Notes under the pieces: generated by a model
Seen by the model: the letters and a program-made list of their open reading frames with translations, nothing else
Database searches by the model: none
What the model was told of the DNA's origin: nothing
Made by a program: the position numbers and the translations under genes
Assembly: GCA_029948255.1 (NCBI GenBank)
Contig: JALIZF010001873.1
Coordinates: forward strand, 779,001 to 843,000
Source of the DNA: Telmatactis stephensoni
Lineage: Eukaryota > Cnidaria > Anthozoa > Actiniaria > Isophelliidae
Direction: 5' to 3'
Length of the DNA: 64,000 bases
In this document: piece by piece, positions 45,790 through 57,489 of the stretch
How the letters are laid out: each line of letters opens with the position of its first letter
How positions within the stretch are numbered: position 1 is the first letter of the stretch

Positions 45790-48700
45790 TTAAAGAAAAA
45801 TCACCACGGCTGCCAAATCCTTCATTTCTTTTGGCTTGGTTGACTGGTTCCACGTTGCCTTAGGGGCATCTAGCTCATTGTCAGCACTGCAACAAAACAG
45901 CTTTCTTAAGCCTCTCCTGAAGTCCTTTATCATCAAGGCGTAGAGAAAAGGATTGACCGTGGAGTTTAGGAAGTGAAGAAATTTGGAGGCGTAGATGTGA
46001 TGGTGGGATCTTTCAACCTTGGGGTTGAATTGGTATATATAGTTTTCCACTTGGAAAGGCAACCATGTAACAATGAAGATGACGCTGGCCAAAAATAATG
46101 TCAGCGCAAGTCGTCTCTCTTTCGATTGTAAAGTCGTTATCGAGGAAGTGGAACATAACAGTTTTACAGCAATGATGGTGTAGCTTACAAATGTAATTAG
46201 TAGACACAAAGAAAGAAGGACCTGAAATCGAAGAAAAGAAATGCTTATCTATCCTTCTAAGTAAAGAGCAATGGTTATATTTTCAGGATTTGCAGTGATG
46301 GTTACGTATTTTTTTGAGAGTGGCAGAAGCTGTCTAAATCCTCCTTACTTTCCAAAGAAAATGCAATATTATTTTACAAGAAGGCCTGCGCAATCTCGGC
46401 TAATAAGAGTAAAAGGACAAGTAGTAGGAGCCAAACTGCAAACGCAAACCTTGGAGTGAAATAATTTGGAGTGAGTGCTAGGGTATGCAAAGATTTAAGA
46501 AATAGATTCCATTTTTACTCTAATAGGTGCACAGATGATGTCAAAATGTGGTGAGAACAAAATCAGAGCGCGCGTGATATACCAATTATTATATAAATTG
46601 TATTATTATTCAATTTTCATACACTGTACAAATCCTGATTTTCTGATTGGTCAGTTTGTACCACGTGACGCGTTGTTATGACGTGACAACACGTCACTTT
46701 ATGCAATAATACCCATGCTGATATAGAGCAACAATGAACGGCCGGACAGCACAGTGAGAAAGAAAAAATGTTCCTGGTGATAAATTTGAGGATTTTTCGA
46801 AAAAGAGAAGATTAACAAGCATATTTAAAACAAAAAGAAGACAGCTGCTTAGCGTGCCTGTTTTGAAGGTAAACTCTAAATTTCATTGAAGTTTTTGGAG
46901 CTTACTGAGATCAACATATTTCAACGGCTTAAAAACAGAGTTTGCCGGCTTTCCAAATTCATCTTAATATTTACTGTTTTTTAGACTGGTTATTCAAAAC
47001 CTATCTCATAGAAAGTTTAGAAAGTCTGTCGCCACAAGTTCTCTCAGATGGAGTAAAGAAATTTTATCAAGAATCGAAGAAAACGCCAAACGAGTACTTC
47101 AGTTCTTCGGCTCATCGACGTGCAGACGACAAAAACTACTTCTTGTTCAAGTCTGAGTTTTATAGCAGTTTCAACCGTAAGTCGCCAGTTTAAACCAATA
47201 TCCAAAACTCCAGCGATAATTTTCTAGTCCTTTCACTAACAGAGTTCTAGGACTCAGTGCTAAATCACTTTTAGCAATCCAAAAAAGTAGTTATTGATTA
47301 TATGGACGATTTCAATTTTACCGCGCAAGTTGTAAACATGGATTCTGAGAACTGTTTATTATCTTTAGTCTAAAGTTCTTGTATCACGGTACTTTTCTAC
47401 TAGTTTTCTTTTGAAAAGTTTATTTTGTATTGTTAAAATTACCAAATGCTATTGCTGGGTTGCATCCATACCTTCGGGAATCCAAAGACAATGAAGCGGT
47501 AGCCATGTTGGATGAACAAACAATACACTCTAATGAGAAATCGTTTGTTGAAGTTCATGCAAGATGGCTGCCGTGACGTCACATGCAACCCAAGAATTAG
47601 ATTAATTTTTATTTTGAGTGACTTTAGTTATTTCTAGTGATGTTAGATGTCGACTGACAGTTTTAGCCTGCTTCTGCAGCGTATTCAAATTGAATAATAA
47701 AAAGGTTAACACACTCTTTGCTCGTGAATTATCGGGATTTACCTTCACTTGTTCACTAACAATGAACTCGAAATTTTTTCATACTGCACTCGGCTAGCTA
47801 ACGCCTCGTGCAGTATTTAAAATTTCTCGTTCATTGTTAGCAAACTCGTGAAGTTAAATCCCGATAATTCACTCGCTGAGCGCGTTAACCTCTAAATAAT
47901 GACTGAATGGAAATCAATGAAAATTTGTAATACCATATTGCATAAGATTAACATAAAATGTACATAAAATGTTAGCCTTGGTCCGTCGTCAGAAAAAGAC
48001 TAGTAACGTTCAAAGTTATAGGAGTGTTAAAATGAGCTAACGCCGAGCTAAACGTTAGTCATTTCATTAACCTATTATTCTTTTGTCACTATTATTTGTT
48101 CTTTCTCTTTCCCGTTGGCTAATTACTTTTCCGACTCTCGGTGATCATTAAAAACACCTATATATAACCTCATTAATTACTCTCTTTTACTTCGACGAAC
48201 ATTAGTGGAAAATTTCCGCAAGATGGAATTAAAATCATCCGCTAGAGTGGAAACATTCCGCTTCAAAGTGGTTCCACTGTTCCTTAATATAGTGAAAGTA
48301 AAAGCTACACCGCTAAAGCTACACCGAGCTACATAGATTAGAGAGAAGGTTAAAACATAATTAGTTCTTCATCCTACGGTTATTTAAAGCTACAATGAGC
48401 TACACAGATGAGAGAGAAGCTAAAATAAGAATGTAAAGGACATTCCACTATCTATTCCTCCTCCATTAGTGATCGGTCCTTCTCAAATAAGCGAGAAGTT
48501 AGAACAAAGACGTAAGAAGTGCAAATGGGAGGCAAAATTAAATCGTCAACTTCTTGCTTAGAAGATCGTGCACTAACAAACTAAGCTCCTTAATCTTACC
48601 ATAATAAAAATGAACATTCCAAACCATTTATCTTTGTCGTGTAATCGCACAAGGTAGAAAAGACCTGTTGCTAGGGCTAGTAACCACGTGACGATGATAG

Positions 48701-49742
48701 CGCTTGTGTAAGATATCTAGAGGACAAAATATCAATTCAAGTTCAATTAACGCCACACACGTATTTCAAATCAGGTTGTCTTGAACATACTAAACACAGG
48801 CTTATCAAGATATTGGAATGTATCAAGTGAAATGGTGAGAGGCAAATAACAGCCCAACGTGTTAACATATTTTGGCAAAGATTGTACCTACACAAGAAAT
48901 GTCTTTTCAATTCAGGACTACCGCAGGAAACCCATCTTCCCTGGCTACTATGCTTCGGATTATCGACTCGTTTTCAGTTTCAACAAGAGACCATAATACT
49001 AAGAGAGCGAAGCTCAGTATTGATGTCTGTGCCATGTTCGTGGCGGCTAAGGCTATTTTTAGTAACTTCGCCATCGCGCGCGCAAGTCCCTCAACCAATA
49101 GAATTTGATTTTTAACGTGCGCGCGGACGGGACCGTTTGATCTGAATTCTATTGTTTAAGAGCCTTGCGCGCGCGATGGCGAAGTTACTAAAAATAGCCT
49201 TAGCCGCCACGAACATGGCACAGACATCAATACTGAGATTCGCTCTCTTAGTATTATGGTCTCTTGGTTTCAAACAACACGATCTCACAAGTCGGGCTCC
49301 CTGTGCCTACCTGTGGTTCTTTTCGTTGTCGATAAGGAGACAACACAGCGATCAGTCGCTCTAAAGCAATGGCCGTGAGGGCATAGATCGAGGCATATGA
49401 CGTAAATATATCGACCATTGTTTGTGCAGGGTAGGTGTGCTTTGTATCTGTGATATTCCACTGTTTATATAAGCCGCCCATCACGTAGATGTACATTGGC
49501 ACGTTTACAGCTCCAACAAGAAAGTCCGCAACAGCTAAGCTGAGAAGCAGGTAATAGAAGCGTTTATGGAGGAAAGAACTGTTGATGATAACAACGATTG
49601 TAATTCCGTTTACAACAACGGTAACGAACGCCTCGACGCCATACACGATCAACCAGTCGCGTACTTCTGTCCATGGGCTGCCAACAAAAGAATGCTTTAG
49701 AGAAGATCTCAGTGGGTCGACTGTGAAAACTGTTTGCGCCAT
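45790..49742 (-). CDS. Three-exon rhodopsin-like GPCR, copy A
   Basis: Exon 1 is 49742-49311, exon 2 48716-48600 and exon 3 46221-45790, joined in phase 0 to give 326 residues. Donors are CAG|GTAGGC and ATG|GTAAGA, and acceptors are TGTCCTCTAG and CTTCGATTTCAG. The joins fall at KEPQ|ISYTS and FIFIM|VLLSL. TM1 has N45, TM2 LAVADFLVG (D73), the TM3 end ERL (128-130) instead of DRY, TM4 W155, TM6 TWLP (W236, P238), TM7 NPFLY (273-277), and CC at 293-294 is a likely palmitoylation site. An N-glycosylation sequon (NIT, 96-98) lies between TM2 and TM3. No cysteine sits at the TM3 start or in the very short ECL2, and no proline in TM5. The ligand is unknown. Start ATG 49742 is the first in frame. 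Introns carry transposon insertions. Confidence 0.88.
46600..48440. other. Copy-A-specific block inside intron 2
   Basis: After ACCAATTATTATAT the A copy carries about 1.8 kb that is missing in copy B, where sequence resumes at GGACATTCCACTATCTATTC. It contains a hairpin (47702-47892) and an 83-codon frame (46942-47193). Part of that frame (LSDGVKKFYQESKKTPNEYF) weakly recalls the N-terminal part of Crypton/DUF3504 proteins. That resemblance is too slight to call. Confidence 0.5.
47702..47892. repeat. Hairpin repeat in intron 2 of copy A
   Basis: GGTTAAC ... GAATTATCGGGATTTA on the left pairs with TAAATCCCGATAATTC ... GTTAACC on the right. Inner pairs are CTAACAATGAAC / GTTCATTGTTAG and TACTGCAC / GTGCAGTA. 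No coding content. Confidence 0.7.
48977..49273. mobile_element. 283-bp foldback MITE in intron 1 of copy A
   Basis: The element (48984-49266) starts CAAGAGACCATAATACTAAG and ends with the inverse. Its arms are about 100 nt and nearly perfect, including CTAAGGCTATTTTTAGTAAC and partner. GTTTCAA flanks both sides (48977-48983 and 49267-49273). The paralogous intron at about 63220-63236 reads CAGTTTCAAACAAT without the element, an empty site confirming insertion and a 7-bp target duplication. It contains no transposase. The superfamily is uncertain; hAT is possible. Confidence 0.82.
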
Positions 49743-50000
49743 GTGGTATCATACCGTGTCTCAGCATTTTGATTGGATAAGAAATCTGCAACGCTTACCA
49801 ATCGAAACGCCGAGACGCCCGGTACGGCATCAAGATACACGACAAAAACCTTTTCATGGTCATACGAAGTGAATGACTTGGTTGCTCTCAGTTTATATTT
49901 AATTTCATCGCCTTCAACAACAATGGCATTATTAGGTACTGTGTAATCCTGACGGAATGAATAAACATTCCTCTTTCAATGAATATTTAATTTGCATGAT

Positions 50001-50235
50001 CACAAGTCGACGAGCGGTGGGAGCGCCGCTTTATTACTATTGTGGCTCCAGGTTCGGTTCCCCGACAGGATACACAACTCGTGTTCGTCGGTTCGTTCTC
50101 TCACTTGCTTCAAGGGATTTTCTCCGTGTCTTCCGATTTTCCTCACTCCATTAAAATCGAACTAGTGAGCTGAGAGTTGTAGGCATAGAGTATTAGAATG
50201 TAATTGTAGTGTGTGCGAGAGTTAGTAAAGTACGT
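50001..50235 (+). repeat. tRNA-derived SINE (copy A flank)
   Basis: An A-box-like GAGCGGTGGGAGCGCC and B-box-like CCAGGTTCGGTTCCCCG are followed by TTCGTTCTCTCACTTGCTTC, GGATTTTCTCCGTGTCTTCC and a TAGTGAGCTGAGAGTTGTAG body. The 3' part recurs at 63853-63959 in copy B, so the insertion predates the segmental duplication. Confidence 0.65.
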
Positions 50236-50708
50236 GTGCCCCCCATTGGTGCGCAAGCGCTAGAAAACATTGAAAGATATTTCTTTTACTTTCATCAGTA
50301 CACGACCATATATTGGATGGCAGGAACAATAAAATCTCTGGATTCTTGCCTGTAATCACATGGTTCGGATTTATTCCTATCTATCGATTTCAAAAACTTG
50401 TTTATCTATTCTAAACCATTCTTATTTTGTTACTGTAAAGAACATAAAATAAGTTGCCTATTCAATTAAGGTACTTACACAACCATTTTCTGTGTTGGGA
50501 TATCTGTAAAATGGCAAAAAGTAAAAAAATAAATGAGTAAATAAAATAAAAAAGATCAAATCAATCACTCATTCAGTCAGTGAGTCAGCCAGCCAGCCAG
50601 TCAGCGGTGCCAGATTCCGTGCGATTCCAATTTCAAGTTCACTTTTTACGACCACCCAATACACAGCTTAGGCACAAATTGTTTTCATTATGAGCTTCAA
50701 AATACCAG
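50236..50708. other. Non-coding
   Basis: A short CAGTCAGTGAGTCAGCCAGC-type simple repeat lies at about 50575-50605. Nothing else is supported. Confidence 0.4.
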
Positions 50709-50922
50709 TAAAGACCAATTTACACGATACAATCGATACAATTTTTACTCACAACTTGTCGCATGCAACAACCCTACAACTTGCTTACAACTGTTGTAAG
50801 ATTTTAAGACATGTTTAAAATCCTACAAGCTTTTGTTCTTGTCGCACGCAACAGTTGTAAGCAAGCTGTAGGCCGGTTGTTGCATGCGACAAGTTTTAAT
50901 CAAAAATTGTAAATTGGCCTTA
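50709..50922. mobile_element. AAGGCC-type foldback MITE, copy 2
   Basis: The ends TAAAGACCAATTTACA and AAATTGGCCTTA are inverted. The arms continue through ACTTGTCGCATGCAACAACC and GTTGTTGCATGCGACAAGTT, then ACAACTTGCTTACAACTGTT and partner. It shares terminal and arm phrasing with 35764-36012. Confidence 0.72.
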
Positions 50923-52764
50923 ATAAGACCTCAAGAACTATCTGATTAACTTTGAAGCATTCTTGCATGTAATATGTACACAAAATATAATAGGATTATA
51001 ATGTTACCGGTCGGTTATTGGGCAACATACTGTAGTATACTATGCAAGACAGGTATTCAGAGCAATAGTCATTTTACAGTGCAACTCATGCCTTTTTGTC
51101 AGACGACCTTCTTTTCCACTTGAGAAAGTGCAGACAGTAATCAGCGTGCATTGCAAATAGATTGTCCACATAAAGTCCAATATAAAGCCAACCTCAAGGA
51201 GTTTGTCGATTTTTAATGAGATGCTGAAGTTTTAGGCCAACTTATAGATTTTATCTATTTTTTGTAGAGTGATCTTATTTAACTCGTGAAAAAATAGCCG
51301 CCCATTATGTACTTCTAGATATATTGATATTTATGTAAATGCATATTTTAAAACCGTCAACGTTATTGAGATTGGTTGTCTATATGATGAATCTTAATAT
51401 GAAGTGTATCGTCTGCTAAAGGCTTCATTCCATATATTGTATTCTGCATGCTTTCGAAGACATATTTAATACTAAGACATGTTCTTTGCAAAGATTATTA
51501 CTGAGCTGTTCTACCTAATAAAGTTTATTTTGCTTGTAGTCAGGTTTTCGGATTTTTATTAAATTCAATATGATAGTTTACATTTCGTGAATCTATTGAT
51601 CTATAACGAATAACTCAGTGAGCTAAGCAATCATCCAGTGGTTTATGGTTCATTTTTTATTCCTTGGCTGACTGAAATTGCGTGTTCTTTTGACAGAATT
51701 ACGCAATGATGCATTTTCAAGAATCACTGCACGTTCGAGTTGTAGTTCACCGTGACTGACAGTAGTGATAATAGTAAAAAACCCTCTTTATTCTTAGTAC
51801 TCTAACTCACGAACCGTTAATCAAAAATGGGGTCCAATTCAACCTAAGCTACCTACCTAACCATTCATTGGAAACTTTACTTTGAAAATAAAGTAAAATA
51901 CTAACTGACTATAATTAAAGAGTCGTAAATCAAAGCTAGAATGAAAACGGTGTAAAACTTCAGTATAAATGAAGTTCGTTTCTAGAATATCTCAAATACT
52001 TTGTATCATAAATAAAAATCGTAATGGTAAATATTGATGTGGCGCCTTTGTTGCAGTGAATTTGGCGAGAAAGAAATCTATCCATCTTCATACTACATGA
52101 AGTTCTTTTGTTGGAGTGGTTTTGTATTTAAACCACCGAGAAAGAGAAGTTGTTAAGCTCTTAGTAATAGATATAATTCGCTGTAATTTTCTTTTGTTTT
52201 CTTTACCAACTAATACCGTCTCACTTACGGGCGAACAAAAAAAAACCTCCAGGAAAAAAAAAACCCTTTATCATGTCAATCTCTAAAAGAAATCAAATTT
52301 CAGCATTGTTTTCTAAGAGATTTGTTCATTAAGCGTAAGTATAATTCGGCCTAGTTGGGAAATCTATTACATTTCGTCAAATGATTTACTAAAAGAGGTG
52401 AAATAAGTTCGGCTCAGTTAGACTATATGTCAAGTACCACTACGTACCACTTCTTTTGTAAAGCTCTTTAAGGATGGCATTCTTAACATTTCCAATAAGT
52501 AAAATAGAGCAAATGTTTATCGATAGAAGGTAACTTTATAATGATTACTATAAATGCGATTATTCGCTATTATGCAAACTTTATCTATTAAAACAGTCGT
52601 TTTAAAGACGTATATATATACGACGAAGTAATTAAAGTACATTGATGTGAATAGGAATACGTACCTTCAACCAATACGTAAGATTTGTTCTCTTGCTTTG
52701 GCTACGTTTCGTGATTATTCTTGGTGGCGATAAAACACTGTCTTCGCATCAGGAGCTTCTAGAT
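50923..52764. other. Non-coding, nothing supported
   Basis: AT-rich without a credible exon or definable repeat. Confidence 0.45.
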
Positions 52765-53080
52765 AAACTGCGTGTGTTCTACAGTTCATTATTGGAATAC
52801 ATAACATAAGATAACTGTAGCGTGGAAGAGCGTGCACGGGGGTAGGGTGGAATGGTGCAATATGATTTTGACTTAGGGGGATTGGGTCGGGACTTGTTAC
52901 AAACCTCTAGTCAGGACAAACTGCGTGAGGTCTACTGTTCATTATAGGAATATATAACTAAGATAAATATAGTGTGGAAGAGTGTAGGGGTAGGGTGGGG
53001 TATTATTTTGACAAAGGGGGATAGGGTGGGGATTGTTGATATGTGATACAGAGCTGAAATTGTGTGAGGTCTACCGTTTA
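52765..53080 (+). repeat. Tandem repeat, two and a half copies
   Basis: A unit of about 150 bp beginning AAACTGCGTG.G.TCTAC and continuing with GGGGTAGGGTGG and GGGGGAT.GGGT.GGGA starts near 52765 and 52918. A short third start (AATTGTGTGAGGTCTACCG) lies near 53058. Confidence 0.65.
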
Positions 53081-53281
53081 TTTATCAATTAGACAACAGA
53101 AAGCCGCGCGCCAATGGCGTTATAGACGCACGAGAGAAAATATAAAGAACGATTAACAAACGTAAGAGTGGCACGAGGCGTAGCCGAGTGCGACTCTAGT
53201 TTGTTAAGAGTTCTTTATATTTTCTCAAGTGCGTCTATAACGCAATGGGCAAGCGGCTTTCTGTTGTCTAATTGATTTATA
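53079..53281. repeat. Foldback element, first of two side by side
   Basis: AATTAGACAACAGAAAGCCG and CGGCTTTCTGTTGTCTAATT are perfect inverse ends. GCGTTATAGACGCAC / GTGCGTCTATAACGC and GAAAATATAAAGAAC / GTTCTTTATATTTTC extend the arms to about 75 nt. The loop holds a second pair (ACTC.TAG / CGAGTGCGACTC region). Confidence 0.8.
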
Positions 53282-53288
53282 ACAGTTT

Positions 53289-53411
53289 TTTCAATTTGGG
53301 ATGTGTGGTGTTATGACGCATTTTCGTCACAAAAACGTCATAATGACGTCATAATGACGTATCTCATGACGAAAACGTGTCATAACACCACACATCCCAA
53401 ATTAAAAAAAA
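53289..53411. repeat. Foldback element, second of two
   Basis: TTTGGGATGTGTGGTGTTAT and ATAACACCACACATCCCAAA are perfect inverse arms, continuing through GACG.ATTTTCGTCA / TGACGAAAACG. The loop is a run of ATGACGTCAT-like palindromes. It starts within ten bases of the end of the previous foldback. Confidence 0.8.
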
Positions 53412-54432
53412 AATCTACAATTTTGATTTTATGCAACTTATTGTTTGCCGATTTGCCAATACATTCATTGTATTGGCGTTTAAATAGCCTTAATTTTGAC
53501 CATATATGGTCATTTGGCGGGAACTTTGAATTTCTTTCATTAGCTGTAACTTCGCACCCTTTAATCTGATTGAGATGGGGTTTTCACCAGAAATCATAGA
53601 ATTCTATAGAAAAAACTAATATTGTTTTTTTACTATTTATTTCCTGAATTTATTTCCTGATGCCAAATTTGGACATCATTAATGACGTCACAATAGCTGT
53701 CTAATGAGATGTAATTGCCACCAATTAACAGGTAATTTATCAACCTACCACGTTTTGTCACATTTGATGCATTCTACTTTTGTCTAAGGCCTAAAACTCT
53801 CAGTTTTGAGGATTCCGGGAGGAAAAGCCCTAGCAACCGACCATTGTGCGTTGTCACGTTTCAAAGCCGCAACAAGCGTCAAGGCAAGCCTGCAATGAAT
53901 GCTGGTTTTGTGCTGCTAATAATTATAATGTATTCAAATCAGACTTGTTATCAAAAGAATTGAGTGGCTATCCTTTACGGTCCTTTACGGTAGATAACTT
54001 AGCCAACAAAACTGTGAAAACAGCTCCTCGTACGCGTGGTCTTTGAAGTCAGCCGTCAGTTTGCAAGTCATCCTCCACCTCGAAATACGCCTTTTTCGGC
54101 TTTTAAAAACTGCAAATTTCACTTTCAATGACCATCGAATTGCGTCTAATGTTTTCATTTGATTTTCCAGCTTATCAGAGGGATTTTTGATGAATTTTTG
54201 ATGCATTTTGCTCCCCAAAAATGTTGTGTTCATCTCTACTTTCTGCATGCAGGGAGTAGCTTCACTGTAGTCATGACAACGGCAGAACTTACCAGCCAAA
54301 CAACCAATCAGAGACAGATAAAATGTGTAAGAGCCAATCACAATCGTTTAAAAAGCACTTGAATGGGTTTTGCCCAAAGTTTGATTTTCTTTCAAAGACG
54401 AAGCAAGAAATTTTTTCGGAGGGATATAAAAT
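53412..54432. other. Non-coding, nothing firm
   Basis: No exon with credible splice sites. The 118-codon minus frame at 53985-54341 has no recognised domain. Confidence 0.4.
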
Positions 54433-55828
54433 AAATAACCCCCTTCTGGCTCACTGGCATATCGAAGAATAATGTCCTTAAAATATTTCATTTGCCCTCG
54501 AAGCTTCGCTTCTCGGCCAAATGTTCATTTTTCGGACCATCTCTAATCCTCGGACATTATTCCTTCGATATACCAGCCGCCAGAAGGGGCTCCCTGGAAA
54601 TAGCGTTACGAGTTACAAAGTTACAGAGTTACGAAGTTACAAAGCTACAGACACCTCAATATCACCTCGCAGTCACAAACAAGGCAAATGTCTGTCACCG
54701 TCATGTACGGCATGTCACGATATTGATCCCGTGGGAGGGACAGGGTTTTTGCTCGTTTTAATTGTTGTTTAGTACATGTAAACTTTTTAAACACTCAAAA
54801 AATCTCCAAACCTCGTAACGGTTACCGAACAGGAATATTATGGCGTTTTTACAGATTCAAAGAAATGAGATTAAACTCCCCCGCCATTCTTTTGGATACG
54901 TATAGTTGACTTAGTCTTCTCGGCCAAGATTTGGATCGAATTGAGTATTTATATACCACGTTTTTCTTTGTTGTATATCCTATACTTCAAATCAACAACA
55001 TTTTAACATGTTTTTGTTGTTTTCGGGAGTTCACTACGAAAAAATTACCTTTGTTTCCGAAAACAACAAAAACATGTTAACAGTCTCTGCGAAAAGAGTT
55101 TCGGACAAATCATAAACATTTTAGTAAATTGAACTGTATGTCAAAACAATATAATTAACCTTTGTTAGAATGTCCTCCTTCCTAAACATGTGTTTTGCTA
55201 CATGAGATTGTCTAATCATAAACTGATTGAAATATACATTGCAAACATTAACAATGACAAATTTTTTAATAGATATATTAAGCTAGAAAAGGCGTTTCAT
55301 CCACAATTTCGCTCTTGTTTTCCAAAAGTCTAAAACTCAATTGACTTCAATTAAGTCAATGCAGGTCTAGACGTCGAACTTCTTTGAACAAAATCTATTG
55401 TTTGGATTTATTTGCACTAAACTAGTTTGGCGCAGGTCAGTGAAGTTCGAAGCCCGCTTCTGAGCCGGTAAATGAGGCCCCCGGCCCGCAGGCTAGGTGG
55501 TTTTTTTTTTTCAATTATTACGGCGGCTAAAATGAAGGCCACTTGACATATTGACATTTGTTGTTTATGCATGATCCTCTGACATCTAGGTCATCAAGGA
55601 GGAGTTGGTTTTTTCAGAATGAAAATATTCGTGACGTACGGGTGGAATTCGGATTTTTTTTCTTGAGTTTGAACTGAACAATGATTAATACGTGCAAAAC
55701 CCCCCCTCTCTCTCAAGGGATCAATATCGTGACATACCGTACATGATGATGACAGACATTTGGGCCTTGTTTGCGACCGCGAGGTGTTATTGAGGTGTCT
55801 GTAACTGATCGTGTCTAAAACTCCACAC

Positions 55829-55980
55829 GGGTACATACAGGTAACATACGAGCAACATACGGGTACATACGACTACATACGAGTACATACAGGTGACATA
55901 CCAGTACATACGAGTAACATACGACAACACACGGGTAACATACGACAACATACGAGTAACATACGACAATATACGGGTAA
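55829..55980 (+). repeat. Minisatellite, 10-11-bp unit (GAGTAACATAC)
   Basis: About fourteen units of the form GAGTAACATAC, GACAACATAC and GGGTACATAC run head to tail. The inverse array is at 56752-56878. The antisense frame over it (SYVTRM repeats) is a by-product. Confidence 0.85.
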
Positions 55981-56374
55981 AAAAATTTATTTTTCCCTTT
56001 TTTTCAATCTGAACATAATCAATAAAGCACGTCTATTTCTTCAAGAAATATATACTATCAAACTGAATGTCATATTGCCTGTAACACTGTAACTAAGAAT
56101 ATACATGGTGCTTGTTGAGCATAGCACGTTTTTGTCTTGTTTTTTACTAGCGTCAGTCAGTCAGGCCCATCATTGTCTCCTTCTGGAACCCTAGTGCCTA
56201 CCCCTGGTCATATGGTTTGGAATTTTCTCTTCTGGTTCATGTATGTGATTCACAACTCGATTGTATGACTCTTAGTTTTGTATAAATACGCACTCACAAG
56301 CAAAAGGAAAGAGAACAACATCATCTCAGAGATCGATAGACGTACTGGTCATAGAGGTCTATATATTATTTTTT

Positions 56375-56547
56375 TCTGTGAAGTTTCTAGGGTTTTCACG
56401 GTGAATGTTTCTGAAGTGTTTTACGACGTTTCGACGATCCTTGGAATATGAGTCAGTGTTTGTAATCGAAGACCCAAGGATCGTCGAAACGTCGTAAAAC
56501 ACTTCAGAAACATTCACCGTGAAAACCCTAGACTGACACTTCACAGA
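56375..56547. repeat. Long near-perfect hairpin
   Basis: The arms of about 70 nt (TCTGTGAAGT.TCTAGGGTTT through GACGATCCTTGG) and their inverse surround a loop of about 30 nt, with very few mismatches. It could be a foldback transposon or a source of a hairpin transcript. Confidence 0.82.
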
Positions 56548-56751
56548 AATATGAACACACGGCGAACAGAAAGCTTCAAATCATTGTTCTATATTTTATT
56601 TCTTCATTTTGTCTTTCGAATCCAGATTCAAATACTCCTGGAAACTTCGGTATCGATCGATGTCAAAGCCGTGGCCTTTTTGAATTATTGATTTTATGAA
56701 GGTGATATTGAAAAAAAAGTTTAGTATCATTTATTGAAATAATTTTTTTTT

Positions 56752-56878
56752 ATGTTACTCGTATGTTGTCGTATGTTACCTGTGTGTTGTCGTATGTTAC
56801 TCGTATGTGCTCGTATGTCACCTGTATGTACTCGTATGTAGTCGTATGTACCCGTATGTTACTCGTATGTACCCGTGT
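56752..56878 (-). repeat. Minisatellite, inverse of the 55.8-kb array
   Basis: The units TATGTTACTCG, TATGTTGTCG and TATGTACCCG repeat about twelve times. The order of unit variants mirrors the first array near its outer end, so the arrays are arms of one inverted repeat. Confidence 0.85.
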
Positions 56879-56987
56879 GGAGTTTTAGACACGATCGTCT
56901 GTAACTTTGTAACTTCGTAACTTCGTAACTCTGTAACTTTGTAACTCGTAACGCTATTTCCAGGGAGCCGCCAGAAGGGGTTTATTC

Positions 56988-57489
56988 ACTAAATATCTCG
57001 ATAAGTAGACAACGATTTCTCTTTCTTTTTCTCATATAACAAGACAATGCATTCACCGAATGTGTTTAAGGAATCGTTCAGAATTTTGTGTAGTTTGCGA
57101 AAGGTTTTGAGCGGAAAGACGATCGTAAACAAAGTGTTTGTTTGACAACCATTCATTTGCATTTATGTCATTACTTTTGCTTTTGATTCGTTTGAAAAAG
57201 TCTTTTGTTATTTTATCATACTATCGGCATCTCGATGTTATTTCGCTCTGTTGTATATTTGAGTCAGTGAAATTGAGCCGGATTTCTTGACAGAACAACA
57301 CTCGAAGACTTACAATTGAATTTGTTTTCCAGATTTTATCAGTGTGTACAACGATATCGTATACCAATACTATTCTACAAAACATGTAAAAGGTGAGTTG
57401 ATCTCGATTATTTCCCATCGGATTCAGTCATCACAAGTTAGTAAGTTAGTAAGTTATTGAATAATTCTCCTAATAAGAGCCGCTATCCC
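56988..57489. other. Non-coding, nothing supported
   Basis: No exon or repeat defined. Confidence 0.4.

Larger units (their letters stand above)
45228..50270. repeat. Segmental duplication, copy A
   Basis: From about 45228 (GAAGATCTTCATAAC-type start) to about 50270 (TTGGTGCGCAAGCGCTAGAA) the sequence matches 59786-64000 in the same orientation. The match includes a purine-rich stretch (45360-45600), the GPCR gene and its 5' flank. Large differences are insertions or deletions in the introns and 5' flank. Copy B runs off the window's right end. Confidence 0.85.
54433..56987. mobile_element. 2.5-kb composite foldback with tandem arrays
   Basis: The outer ends ATAACCCCCTTCTGGC and GCCAGAAGGGGTTTAT are inverted. 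Inside the left end is a hairpin (54439-54589) built from the same end sequence plus CATATCGAAGAATAATGTCC. GGCTCCCTGGAAATAGCGTTACGAG at about 54589 is mirrored at about 56940-56970, both beside GTTAC-type tandem 8-mers. The segment 54650-54740 is repeated inverted at 55712-55810. Two minisatellite arrays face each other at 55829-55980 and 56752-56878. Internal hairpins lie at 55003-55080 and 56375-56547. No transposase is visible. It looks like several foldback insertions nested in one another. Confidence 0.65.

Noticed and set aside
46942..47193. Crypton/DUF3504-like fragment
   Set aside because: Only a faint resemblance over about 20 residues. It would need a profile search to support it.
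55829..55980. CRISPR-like array
   Set aside because: The units are 10-11 bp and contiguous, with no unique spacers, and the genome is animal. It is a minisatellite.
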